Origin: Zychaea mexicana
Lineage: Eukaryota > Mucoromycota > Mucoromycetes > Mucorales > Lichtheimiaceae
Assembly: GCF_025766255.1 (NCBI RefSeq)
Contig: NW_026516870.1
Span: 1 to 49,575 of the forward strand
Length of the DNA: 49,575 bases
Reading direction: 5' to 3'
Position numbers and translations under genes: made by a program. Every line of letters begins with the position of its first letter. Position 1 is the first letter of the stretch. Shown one piece after another: positions 32,550 through 42,824 of this stretch. Below the pieces are notes generated by a model that saw only the letters and a program-made list of their open reading frames with translations, ran no database searches and had not been told where the DNA came from.

Positions 32550-33779
32550 ACAAAAGGAAATAAATTAAAGCTCGCTCTTATATTCCTTTTTTTTTCTTGT
32601 CCATTTTCATCCTTTGCCTAGTTATGTATGATCCACATTCTTTCCTTTGCTCTAGCCAAATTCTCTGCTTACTTCAATGCTGAATTATGCTCGTTTTTTG
32701 TATAATGAAAAAAAGAATGTTTGGAGCCTACTTTAATTTTTTTTTCCTAAGTCCTCCCCCTACTGACGCGTCAACGCGTCTCCTGCTTACTTTTAAAAAA
32801 AATTGAAAACTGGGGGGGCTAACCCAACTCTTATTTTTGGGGCGGAATAAGGATGTTGCCTTTGCATCTGGCAAGAGATTTTTTTCTTATTAGCTTATGA
32901 TGGCACCCCCAATTTTATATGATGCCACCTTGAAGTTGCTGCTTTTCTACTTGTAACCTTCATGCTTCATATAGATGCCTACGCCCACATATTGGAAAAT
33001 AGCTTACAGAAGCTCAGTATTTTTTGCTTTTTCACTTTCGGCCCTTATGTCCCCCCTCCAAAACTTTGGGGTACTGGCTTCCCCTATCTCCCAACTTCAA
33101 TTTATTGAAAATCTATAACTTTTCAAAGTTATGGATACCTCTCTACGGGTGCAGTATACTCTACCAATGCTTTCTTCGCTGGGTGGAGAATAATAGCTGA
33201 TGGTGGAATATTGTTTATTTTTATGATAAAAGCAGATAAAATAGAAGAAAAATAGAGGGTATATTTTTCTTTTGATATTTTATTGTTGCAAGTGACAGTT
33301 TCCTTTTATATCAATGCAAGCGAGCCACCATAGAGGCCTCTGAGAAGCCCTCTTTTGGAAGGAAAATAGAAAATGTATCTTCCATTACTACATTAGGGTA
33401 TGGTATTCTCTGTTCAGAGTAAAATGAGAGCAACCTATAAGTATGAAAAAAATAAGAGAAAAGAAATGTGGTTGAATCGCCATAACAATTATATGAGTAG
33501 ATAGCTAAGATGTGACTTAATTAGTAGGATTTTTAGTAGGGCACTGTAGGGTGTTTAGTTGACAAGAAACCCCTTTGAGAAAATAATTCTCTAAAAAAAG
33601 TCATCAGTTACAATATAAAGTAGTAATCTAGAGATGTGACTGCTAATTTTGAGTCTACCAATGACTGCACAGCATTTGACTTATATAACAGAATTCTTAT
33701 CATAGCTATGTAGTACATCTCATTAGCTAGTACAGTAATAGCTCTGAGAATAAAGTTTTCTCAAGAAAAAAAGCCTATA

Positions 33780-34108
33780 CTATGTGAATGCTATTGCCGT
33801 TTTAGTATGTTGTTGCCATATATGATAGATACATGTACTGCAATTTACAGCACTGTAGCTACAATATTGCACCTTCTAGAAGTCTTAATCTAGCTTAAAT
33901 AAAGCTACTTTCAGTGATTTTTACACATCCTCTTATGTAATGTCTAAAATAAGCAATGTGACTATCTTCAGTAAAAACATATTTAGATGTATATACATCA
34001 TCTGTATATGCCTACAAAGTTTTATAGCAATAGCATTAATAATAGATGAGCTATGATCTATAGAACGAGAGATTTTTAAGGATGGATTAACTAAAAAACA
34101 CCTATATA
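33780..34108 (-). repeat. 329-bp dispersed repeat, copy 2
   Basis: Reverse complement of 4607-4935, part of the right arm. Confidence 0.7.
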
Positions 34109-34115
34109 CCAAACC

Positions 34116-34629
34116 AACGCAAAGTTTTGAAAAAACTAAAGCATATATGTCTGCTATTGCTTAGTCCGGGAAAACGTTTAGCTGTTGGGAAAACCAATTA
34201 ACTATCTATTTCCTTTTTAGCAAGTCACGTAATCTAAGCTACTTAGCAAGCCCCTGGGAAAACGTTTAGCCGTTGGGAAAACCAATTAACTATCTATTTC
34301 CTTTTTAGGAAGTCGCGTGATCTAAGCCACTTAGTAAGCCACTGAGCCACCGGGTAAATTCTTACAGTCACCCCTTGGGGGCTTAGTAAGTGGCTTAGAT
34401 CACGTGACTTCCTAAAAAGGAAATAGATAGTTAATTGGTTTTCCTAATGGCTAAACATTTTCCCAGGGGCTTGCTAAGTGGCTTAGATCACGTGACTTCC
34501 TAAAAAGGAAATAGACAGGTAATTGACTTCCCTAACGGCTAAACGTTTTCCTAGGGGCTTACTAAGTGGCTTAGATCACAAGACTTCCTAAAAAGGAAAT
34601 AGATAGGTAATTGGTTTTCCCGACGGCTA
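34116..34629. repeat. Foldback element, right-arm copy, interrupted by Merlin
   Basis: Same head-to-head cacgtg-bearing units as 4024-4599, with a different number of units on each side. The missing end lies at 37900-37957 beyond the Merlin insertion. Confidence 0.7.
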
Positions 34630-34636
34630 AACGTTT

Positions 34637-37600
34637 CGGATCTTGTACAATATAGGTACCCCCCCTTTATCTTGTGCCCACGTGCTCGTACGGAGTTCTA
34701 ATTTCAACCAATCAAAGTGCAGCATCCGAAGTTATGCTAGTCCAAATTGTGTAGCTCAATGATGCATAACCAATGAGAAATCAGCATTTCAAAACAGGGA
34801 CTTGCAACCTTTTCATGTCTTTGAAATCTGGAAAAAAAAGTAAACCTGAAAAATGCTATTTAGCTAAAGCTATCATCATATATTGGTTATTAACTAATAT
34901 CATTGCGTAAAAATAACAGAAGGTTGAATGAAAGAAGTCCCGGCACACCTACTTTCTTTTGTATCTCAGCACCAAGTACTCGTTACACAGTAAAAAAATT
35001 ATCATTAAATACTACAGACGCCGGGCTATCAGATGATACAAATTTTATTCCATAAAAGGCAATGGTGGTGATACAGGAATTACTCAAAAAACTGGAAATT
35101 TTGTAGATAAAGTACAAAATGTCTTCTACTGTCTATCCTTTCCCTTTCTACTTCTTTTTGTACTAGGACCAGGCTGGTAGTCATTGTCATCTATATTATT
35201 ATAAATAAACATAGCTTGATGTTAGTATCAGTAATATTAGCTTAGGTATTAAAGAATAATAAAGGACACTGTTTATGAGACACTTGTAGGCAAGTATTTA
35301 GAATTATTACCATCATTCTAGGATTTCAACTACCGTCTCAAAGACCAGCTACACCTTCAAAAAAATCAAAGATTTTTTCTCGGACCACCCCTATTTATAA
35401 TGATCGTTATCTTTTATTTAAAAATAAAATTTAAAAATTAAATTATATTTTAAAAATAAAAAATATTATAATCAATAAATTATTAAACAGTCTTCTATGC
35501 TCAAGTTGGTTTTCAGCCCATTTCTCCTTTTTTGGTATATGTTTGAAACTCCGAAGTACCTTTTATGGGATTCAGTGACGTCAATTTTACTATATCGGGT
35601 ATTTTTACGTTACACAGATTTACTTATATATATACTACTTATATACTATATATAGTGTGCGCCGTGTTTTCTTTCATAGATCCAGGATAAATGAAAGAGG
35701 ATTAAATACTAGTAAGAGAAAGGGAAAAGATAATAAAGAGAAAATGGAAATCATTATCACAGCTAGATACGTCTTCTTGAATGGGGCGGTAGATGCTCGC
35801 TAATGTAAGTAGTTGTTAGTACTATATATAATAGTAGAAATGAAGTAGAAAAATTACCTAATATCAGATTCAGAGGAATCAGAGTCATAATCAATATGAT
35901 CAAGTAACCCATCATCTCTGTAATCAGCAAGATCAACAAAACTCATGCTATCTTGACCACTGTTTTCCTCTGAGTTGGAACGATGATATCTTGAGTAATC
36001 ACCAGGTGCTCTTGTAGGCAAATCGGCAGCAATTTCCTCAAAGTTAACAGAAGTACTAGAAGTACTACCCTCTTCAAACTGAATATCACGCAAGCCTTGT
36101 AAGAGGGATTGCCACTGGTTTTGATGCTTACGGCGCCATAGAAACTCTAAGAGTTTCCAAGGACAAGCATCAACAGTACGATGACGACGATCAATAGTAC
36201 GTTTTATAGCTGTCCAAAATCCTATTACAAAAAAAGTAAGTCTAAGAAGATAAGAAAGCAAAAATCAATCAAGAGAATAGTATACCTTCAATCATATTGG
36301 AGTTGAAAAGCTGATCGCCATCTGTATTCCCTCTGCTGTAGTTTACTGTGGCAAAACCAACATCATGATTTACTGCTACATGATTATATCCTAACTGGCG
36401 CAGCCTCATATAAGGACGATGGCAGTCTGAAATGATTCTTGTACCAGGACGGACATATTGTTGGATTAAAGGAATCAATGTATCAGCTGTTCTATCTGGA
36501 ACAATACAAAGAAAGGCCTTTCCTGCTTGACTAGACCGGTTTTCTACCATCCCAAAGACCCAAACACCTAGAACTGGATGGCCACGATGGTACTTGTTCT
36601 TGCCAAACTTGCTCTCATCAATCTGTACCTCGGTTACACCAGGTCCACCTAATAAAAACTTTTAGTTTCTTTTAAATTAAGGAAGAAAAGAAAAATATAT
36701 AAACTTACCCAAAGTAATATCATCATCTGTAATATCATTATCCATGATCTGGTAAACATCAAAGATGATCTGTGCAACTGTACGGCGGTCAAGTTCCGTC
36801 ACCTTTGTCAAAGCCTTTACCGAATTACCAGCAATGAAACCATGTAGGGTCCATAGGATATCACGTAAGTCTGCCTTCCTACTATAGAAATATGACCCCT
36901 TGCTGACAGATTTTGTAGTCCTATTACAGCAGCTTTATGTGCAGCGCCATCTAGGACGTTTCTGACTTGGAGGCCAGGTAATATGCATCTCGGAGCCATT
37001 ATCACAGTACATTGTTTCATTGAAGGCACCATTTTCGATCAGAAAACTATTTCAAGAAATTTTTCATAATAAGTAAAACTATTTATCATATATTACTTAT
37101 AAATAAAAATAAAGTGAAACCCTTACGAGATAGCATCACTAGGCTTTGCAATCAACTCGGCAAATCTCCTTATAGAAGGGAATTGGTTATTAGGGTGGGT
37201 AAAAGACATAGTAAAATAAAAATGGATAAAGTTGAGGAAGATGAGATACTGGTTAGGAAAATTATACTTAGCCCTTTTTATATTCTTAGAGTGTTCTTTT
37301 TATTCCCACAGCAAAATTATTTAGTAATCAGTATTATGTCATTCTTCTCACACAGATTTATATTTGTCATCTACATTCCTGTATATGTCATCCTTTTTCC
37401 CATATAACAAGGTTTCTTTTTCCTATATAACAAGGCTTCTTTTTCCCATGTAACAAGGTTCTTTTATAAAATGCAATGATCATTATTCACTTTTAATGTA
37501 CATACTACTAATAACTCTTGAGCTTTATATCTTTCTCTAATTGAAATTTTGATCAAATATACCCTTATCCCTTAGATATCATAGTAACGATTACTTATCT

Positions 37601-37892
37601 TCTAGTATTTTTTTGAGCTCAACACATCTCGCTACAATATAGCTTTTAGTAGTATGTTTCTGTAGCTATTATACCTAGTTATATAAAACTTCAAAATTTT
37701 AAAAATATAAACATTTACAAAAACTGACCTCTTAGCTTCAAATGGCTGGTTCTCTTGCAATTTCTGCGCTGTGGCTTAGAAAATTGGAGATATAGAATTT
37801 CAGATATTGAACCAGATATATGTAGAATTTGAGGTCCGATGTGTGACTCTATCTTTAATTAGAGGGGGGGGTACCTATATTGCTCATTAGCC
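34637..37892 (-). mobile_element. Merlin element B
   Basis: Inserted in the right-arm foldback element, with aacgttt duplicated at 34630-34636 and 37893-37899. That is 7 bp exact; Merlin usually makes 8-9 bp, and the next bases differ. Subterminal inverted repeats caatataggtacccccc sit about 12 bp inside each end. The 3256-bp element encodes an almost intact spliced transposase on the minus strand. It is absent from the left arm, so it arrived after arm duplication. Confidence 0.82.
35854..37209 (-). pseudogene. Merlin transposase, four exons, single premature stop
   Basis: Exons at 37209-37127, 37046-36709, 36648-36286 and 36221-35854 join in phase through GT-AG introns and total 1152 nt, 383 residues. 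The N-terminus (MSFTHPNNQFPSIRRF) leads to a zinc ribbon (YCDNGSEM through RPRWRC and SCC). A helical domain follows (RDILWTLHGFIAGNS), then the DDE core: VQIDESKFGK, IISDCHRPYMRL, and NMIEG joined across the last intron to FWTAIKRTID. The C-terminus is acidic (DYDSDSSESDIR). The only defect seen is TAA at 36935-36937 inside the zinc ribbon, which would be CAA (Gln) before one C-to-T change. It shares ribbon, core and acidic tail with Merlin relic A but is clearly a different subfamily, without the polyGln extension. Confidence 0.88.
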
Positions 37893-38221
37893 AACGTTTC
37901 CCCGGGCTACAGCAAAAGCAGATATGTATACTTAATTTTTCAAAATCTTTGCATTGGTGAAGTGGTCTAACGCACTAGCCTTATATCCTACCTTTTGTAG
38001 AAGGCATGAGTTTAAAACCCCCTTTTGCCAAACTTTAGTGTAAATGTTTTTTGAAAAACTGGTTTTTGCTGTTATCCAACCAATTCTGATTACTTTCATA
38101 TAAATAATATACCATCAGATGCAGCTTTTTTTCCTCGTTCCAATAAGTATAAAAGCATATATTTTTATATAGTAAGTCTATAGATGATCCCATTGCTTAT
38201 ACATTTATGGTATTATACTTT
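37893..38221 (-). repeat. Right arm of the outer inverted repeat, distal end
   Basis: Mirror of 3758 to about 4085. The first seven bases are the Merlin target duplication. Homology ends at 38221; no convincing target duplication flanks the whole 34.5-kb structure. Confidence 0.85.
37949..38031 (+). other. tRNA-like relic (right-arm copy)
   Basis: A-box-like tggtgaagtgg fits the consensus, while the B-box-like gagtttaaaaccc is degraded. Mirror of 3950-4031. Confidence 0.4.
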
Positions 38222-39027
38222 AGGAATTACTACGCACACGACAAAACTTGACCTCATACACGACATTTTTTTTGGTAGCTTAGTATTCTGCAGTTGTTGT
38301 GCGCACCGTCTCTCGTGCAGTTTGAAAGACTCTGTGTATAACAAAAAACTAACGTTGCGTACAACAATTTTCTTTGGCAGTTGTCGTACGTACCGTCTCT
38401 TGCACAATTTAAAAGACCCTGTGTACGACAGAACTATGATGATATATACCGTGTAACGTGGAATGTTAACATACCGTGTATCCAAATGGCTAGCAAACAA
38501 CTTATTTGTGCCAACATAAGTACTATAATATAGTGAAGCACAAGCAAGAAGATTTCTAAGTAAGCACAAAAAAATGTAGCTAAGACTATAGAAAAGTGAG
38601 TAGACGGTGCACCAAGCTTTTTTACTATTTTAATATCTATGACGGTGGTATTAGCTGCAAAGACATATCCTATATTTTGTGTTTTAAAACTTGCTAGAGC
38701 TAGGGCTGTCATATAATTCTATTCAGTTAAAATTTTGACGGTCAATGTAATATTCGACGTATATATAATGTAAGATGATAATAATGTGTACACCAAATAG
38801 TTGAATATTTGGAGGGTGAAGAACAAAACATGTAGTAAGAAATAAGGGATCAGGAAAATAGGTTTTGATATGATTGTAAAGAACAATTAATCCGGAGACA
38901 AGGCACAAGAGCTTAAATATGAGACAAGAAGAGCATAAATCGTCGAGTACGATGAGGTAAACGACATTTGACACAAAAAAAAGTGCAGAACTGCATAAGG
39001 GGTTATGATTCGTGTTGCTTTTTATAA
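38222..39027. other. No gene; two tandem ~95-bp units near 38240-38445
   Basis: Related units containing acgacattttttttggtagc, then ccgtctctcgtgcagtttgaaag, repeat once in degenerate form. The remainder shows no supported gene; minus-strand frames here lack domains. Confidence 0.5.
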
Positions 39028-40058
39028 TCATTCATCACTGCTTTCACTTTCATCCGAATCTATGGTGGGATTGATGGCACTGCCGAATTTAGCACTCTTT
39101 TTCATAATATCCACTGCGTCGTCGTAAGAAACATTCTTATCTTCTTGGATAAGTCGTGCAGCTATCTCCGGAGCAAGAATCTGCTGAACAAACTGAAGTG
39201 GTGGCATCGGGGCTGTATTTGCTGCTGTTAGGTGGTTCGATTTCAATAGTTCTTTCGTCAAACAATCCATAATGATTTGCATTCCACGGGGTCCATATAA
39301 CCAGGCTGTTTTAAACAATGATTTAGTAAGTTATTTTATGAGTGATAGCTTTGTACTTACTAAAGATTTTTCAGCCCTTGCCATTCGTACGAATATGGAC
39401 CGTGCAACACTTCGGCTATATTGGCTGTAGAATTCGGTTTCTATCGATTTGAATGTGCTTTCGGTTTTGCTGACTATGATATCTTGTATAACTGGTACAT
39501 AATTCATTATACATAAAGGCAAGGTCACAAAATCGATATGAGCTGGGTAACCTTGGGCGATTCCTTCTGGTCTGATTAACATTTCTTTCCTATGAATGCT
39601 GCAGAAGTTGTATTGCTCAGTAAAGCGAACTGGTCTAGGTTTAATCTGTGCTTCATCGAAGCAGCGGCGACGAGACGTTGAAAGTTCTTTAATGCGGCGT
39701 TCGTCTTGTTTCTTATGCTTCTCTTCTTTTTGTATATATTCATCGTACTGCTTCTGTATAGCAGGAGGTAACGGTAATAGCAGGTGTGTTTGACAATGGG
39801 GACATGCTATTGCACCATGATCTAGATAGTATAAAGATGTGTTCAGAGTTACTAGAATACAAAGATACGGAGCGGCAAGTTATAGGTACCATGATAATCG
39901 CCCCACATATCAATATCGCAATCAGATTCATCTAAAATCAGAATGGGCGACACTCGTCTTCTTTTTTCTATGCTGATTGCTGTTGAATCTTGATCCATTG
40001 TTTTTTTGATATGCAGGTACCTCCAAAACGTTTTGTGATCGTGACCTAGGTTGATCAC
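39028..40058 (-). pseudogene. RTC4-like domain gene, one single-base deletion
   Basis: Exons 40058-39890, 39821-39361 and 39305-39028 join with phases that close. The start may be ATG 40058 or the internal ATG at 39998. The protein has a CPHC pair (IACPHCQTHLLLPLPP), a charged helix, FCSIHRKEM, then GYPAHIDFVTLPLCIMNYVP. A helical region follows and, in the last exon, YGPRGMQIIMD and VQQILAPEIAARLIQEDKNV, which match the order of the RTC4-like domain (fungal restriction-of-telomere-capping family). The last exon is 278 nt, one short of a multiple of three; family members have PGYYGPRG, here a base is missing near 39296. It is therefore broken by one deletion unless this is a sequencing error. 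It follows the OTU gene by a few bases on the same strand. The cellular role in these fungi is unknown. Confidence 0.75.
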
Positions 40059-40061
40059 GTT

Positions 40062-41401
40062 CTATTGCTGCTTATGTCGCTGTGATATCGGGGGCCATCG
40101 CATTTTAACAGATGATCGCAGCAAGACCGGCTCCTAATGGTTCCCATTCATGAAATGCATAACGAATGGCAGGAGACTATATCGTTTGCCCGAAAGTACA
40201 GAGTATGGCAATGTCAGCAACGGCGGATGATATTTCGCCCATGGACCAGATGTATAGCAAGCAATCAGCCGCTCCAAAGCATTGGCTACCAACTGAATAT
40301 CCACGCTTCCGTCAAACCAGTACTCCTTGGGACAGTCGGCCTCAATATCACCAAAGGCGACACCATAAGACATCCTTTTGACCAGTTTTTCATATTCCGT
40401 CTGGCTGCCACCATAGATGTAAGACAAACAAATGCTTTTTCCCTTAGCCACCACGTACTCATGCATTCTTTTTTTGATGTCGGTGTATTTATCTTGATTG
40501 CTTTTATATTCGAGATACGACAAAGTTCTGAACCCACACCATCCGTCCGGCTTTATCTCGACCGAGTCTGTAATGTACGACAATAGAATATCTGGATGTA
40601 TTGTCGAGCTACACAGCAAATGGTGTAAGTTCATATATATTAAACCACTACTAGGCAAATATATGCCTATACCTTTGATCATGTAGAGCCTGTATACTAC
40701 ACTTTTTGTTTGGCCAAAGCTCTTCAGAACCGTTCTCAATCATTGTAAGTTTTCTTTTTTGACCATTGGGTTGGATTCGTTTTTTTCAGTAACAGTTTTT
40801 TTTCTTCTTTCTGATTTTTCTTTTCCTTTCGCATCTTGTTCGATAATCTCAAAGTAAGATGGTAGCCTCGACCCAATAGCCCCCTTCGGCCGTCCTTTGG
40901 TTTTGACAGCGGTTAGCAACTCTAAATCTTCGATGGGTACTGGTTTGTACTGATCTAAAGCCGTATGTATACATGATATCAAGTCGTGCTTTTGTTGAGC
41001 CGTCTGTGCATCGATAAATAAGTTGTCAATTCGATCTTTAAGCTCTTAATAATCTAGCTCCAACGCATCTTCTTCAACATCGTTGATATCGGTTCCAAGT
41101 TCTTCGATGACAAGTTGTTCAGATACTTTTGCTATGTGATATATGAGCTGTTAATTCCATACCAAAATATTGACTTTAGCTGCGACATTATAAGTTACAT
41201 ACTTGTACTTGATACCAATTTCCATCTTTTGTCAAATATATTGGGATGCAAGATTTCTTGATCATTAAACTCGTAAAAATAGTGTCTGCACGGCAAACGA
41301 TAATTGACAAAGACTTCACAGCTATTACATTGCGACGATCCCGGCGTCAAACGGCGAGCGGCAATCAATTCAGATATAACGACGTTGATCGCTATAGAGT
41401 T
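40062..41401 (-). pseudogene. C-terminal part of a MULE protein: SWIM finger, linker and OTU protease
   Basis: From about 41401 down: a SWIM-like finger (CNSCEVFVNYRLPCRHYF), a charged linker (IAKVSEQLVIEELGTDI), a TAA near 41046 in DYxELKDRIDN, then the KTKGRPKGAIGSRLPSYFE segment. After an intron comes an OTU cysteine-protease domain with KPDGWCGFRTLSYLE (catalytic Cys) and HFMNGNH (catalytic His). Directly after NGNH a TAG at about 40134 replaces the Trp expected in NGNHW, and the frame then continues to a stop at 40062-40064. Both stops fit CAA and TGG origins. MULEs of these fungi often carry SWIM plus OTU domains; the DDE part is missing upstream of 41401, so the element is 5' truncated. 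Confidence 0.72.
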
Positions 41402-41778
41402 GCCACGGTAATTACTTAGTAGAGATATAACTCATAGTTAAAGAAAAACAAGAGATTTATAGATTATTAATAAATTATAATATTTTTTAATGTAATAAGT
41501 TCAAAAATTTTATATTTAAATAAATATAGTTGTTTCAATTTTGTAATCCTTAATGAAATTTGTAATCACCAAATATTTTTGTAATCTTTATGAATATAAA
41601 AATTTCATAAACTGGCGGAATGGTAATGAGCATACCCTCCTTTGAGCTAGACCAACTGGATCGACGCTTAGCTTGACAGAATAGAATTATATATAATTTT
41701 GTTATTTATAACAAAATTATTAATATGATTCATTCTCCGTAGGTCCAGTCCACCCAGTCCACCTAGGTAGACCCCAGG
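41402..41778. other. AT-rich spacer with a short hairpin
   Basis: No gene. A perfect small palindrome, ataattttgttatttataa followed by caaaattat, lies at about 41689-41722. Confidence 0.5.
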
Positions 41779-41779
41779 T

Positions 41780-42520
41780 GGACTCCAAAATATTTTTAGA
41801 TATTTGGCATCAAAAAAGGCCCAGGAACACGATTTATTATGATGAAAAGCTTTACCTAATTAGTACATTGCGAAGATATAAGCTATTTACTGTTGAGCAG
41901 AAGGTATACTCTACCGAGTCTACCTAGTCCACCTACAAAGTACTTATTCTGCCCCAAATTTAACTTTGAAAGTCAGTTACGAGAGAGTGTAAAGACAGTT
42001 GAAAAAAACCGTTAAAGTGTACTTATCATCTTGTTTCATAAGAGAATTGTATATTTCAACTATATGAAAGGTAAGTAAAGAGAGAATGGGAGGGGCAAGA
42101 TCTTACTACTACAAGAGGAGAAACAAAAATGGAGGTAAAAAACAAACCACTTTTCATATAAGAAATAAACTTGGTTTGTTATTATTACTTCTTTACAACT
42201 TCCTTTTTCACCTCCATTTTTGTTTTTCTTATTGTAGTAGTAAGATCTTGCCCCTCCCATTCTCTCTTTACTTACCTTTCATATAGTTGAAATATACAAT
42301 TCTCTTATGAAACAAGATGACAAGTACACTTTAACGGTTTTTTTCAACTGTCTTTATACTCTCTCGCAACTGACTTTCAAAGTTAAATTTGGGGCAGAAT
42401 AAGTATTTTGAGTCCACCTAGGTAGACCTAGGTGGACTCCACAATATTTTTAGACATTTGACATCAGAAACGGCTCAGGAACACAATTTACTATGATGAA
42501 AAACTTTACTTACTTAATAC
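41780..42520. repeat. Foldback element (~198-bp arms) between direct repeats
   Basis: Inverted arms at 41939-42137 and 42210-42405 surround a 72-bp spacer. Outside them, about 90 bp beginning ggtggactccaaaatattttta (41780) is directly repeated near 42430-42520. Ctaggtggac-type words occur several times. The two frames reading MGGARSYYY on opposite strands arise from this palindrome. Confidence 0.8.
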
Positions 42521-42824
42521 ATGATAGTGATATGACAAATTTACTATTGAATATATAGTATACTCTTATGTAGACTAGGTGGATTTTGAGGTTGAATCTT
42601 TGGCCCCTTTAAGTAGTGGGATCAGTATAAATCTATGTCGGACATGTTTAAGCAGGGGAAAGCAAAATGACAATGACAAACTCTTTGGAAGAGTGACGAA
42701 AAGGACACTAGTTCATATATTATTAGCTTCAATAATATATAAAAATTTATAAAAGTTTTTAATAATTAATAATATATTTAACATTTAAATAAGTATAAAA
42801 ATAATTTTATTATATAAATAAAAA
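42521..42824. other. AT-rich 5' flank of Harbinger-like relic
   Basis: No gene. AT content rises steeply from about 42715. I could not identify a PIF/Harbinger terminal repeat. Confidence 0.4.

Larger units (their letters stand above)
31387..34636 (-). repeat. Right arm of the outer inverted repeat, proximal segment
   Basis: Reverse complement of 19403-19919 followed by 3758-6811, uninterrupted by the 12.6-kb element and so preserving its empty site. It ends at aacgttt (34630-34636), where a Merlin element is inserted. It contains the unsplit AT-rich gene, the second coding relic, a 329-bp repeat copy and most of the foldback element. Confidence 0.9.

Noticed and set aside
40137..40586. 149-codon plus-strand frame
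   Set aside because: Antisense to the OTU domain with catalytic motifs on the minus strand.
42060..42286. Two frames on opposite strands both beginning MGGARSYYY
   Set aside because: They are mirror products of the foldback palindrome.
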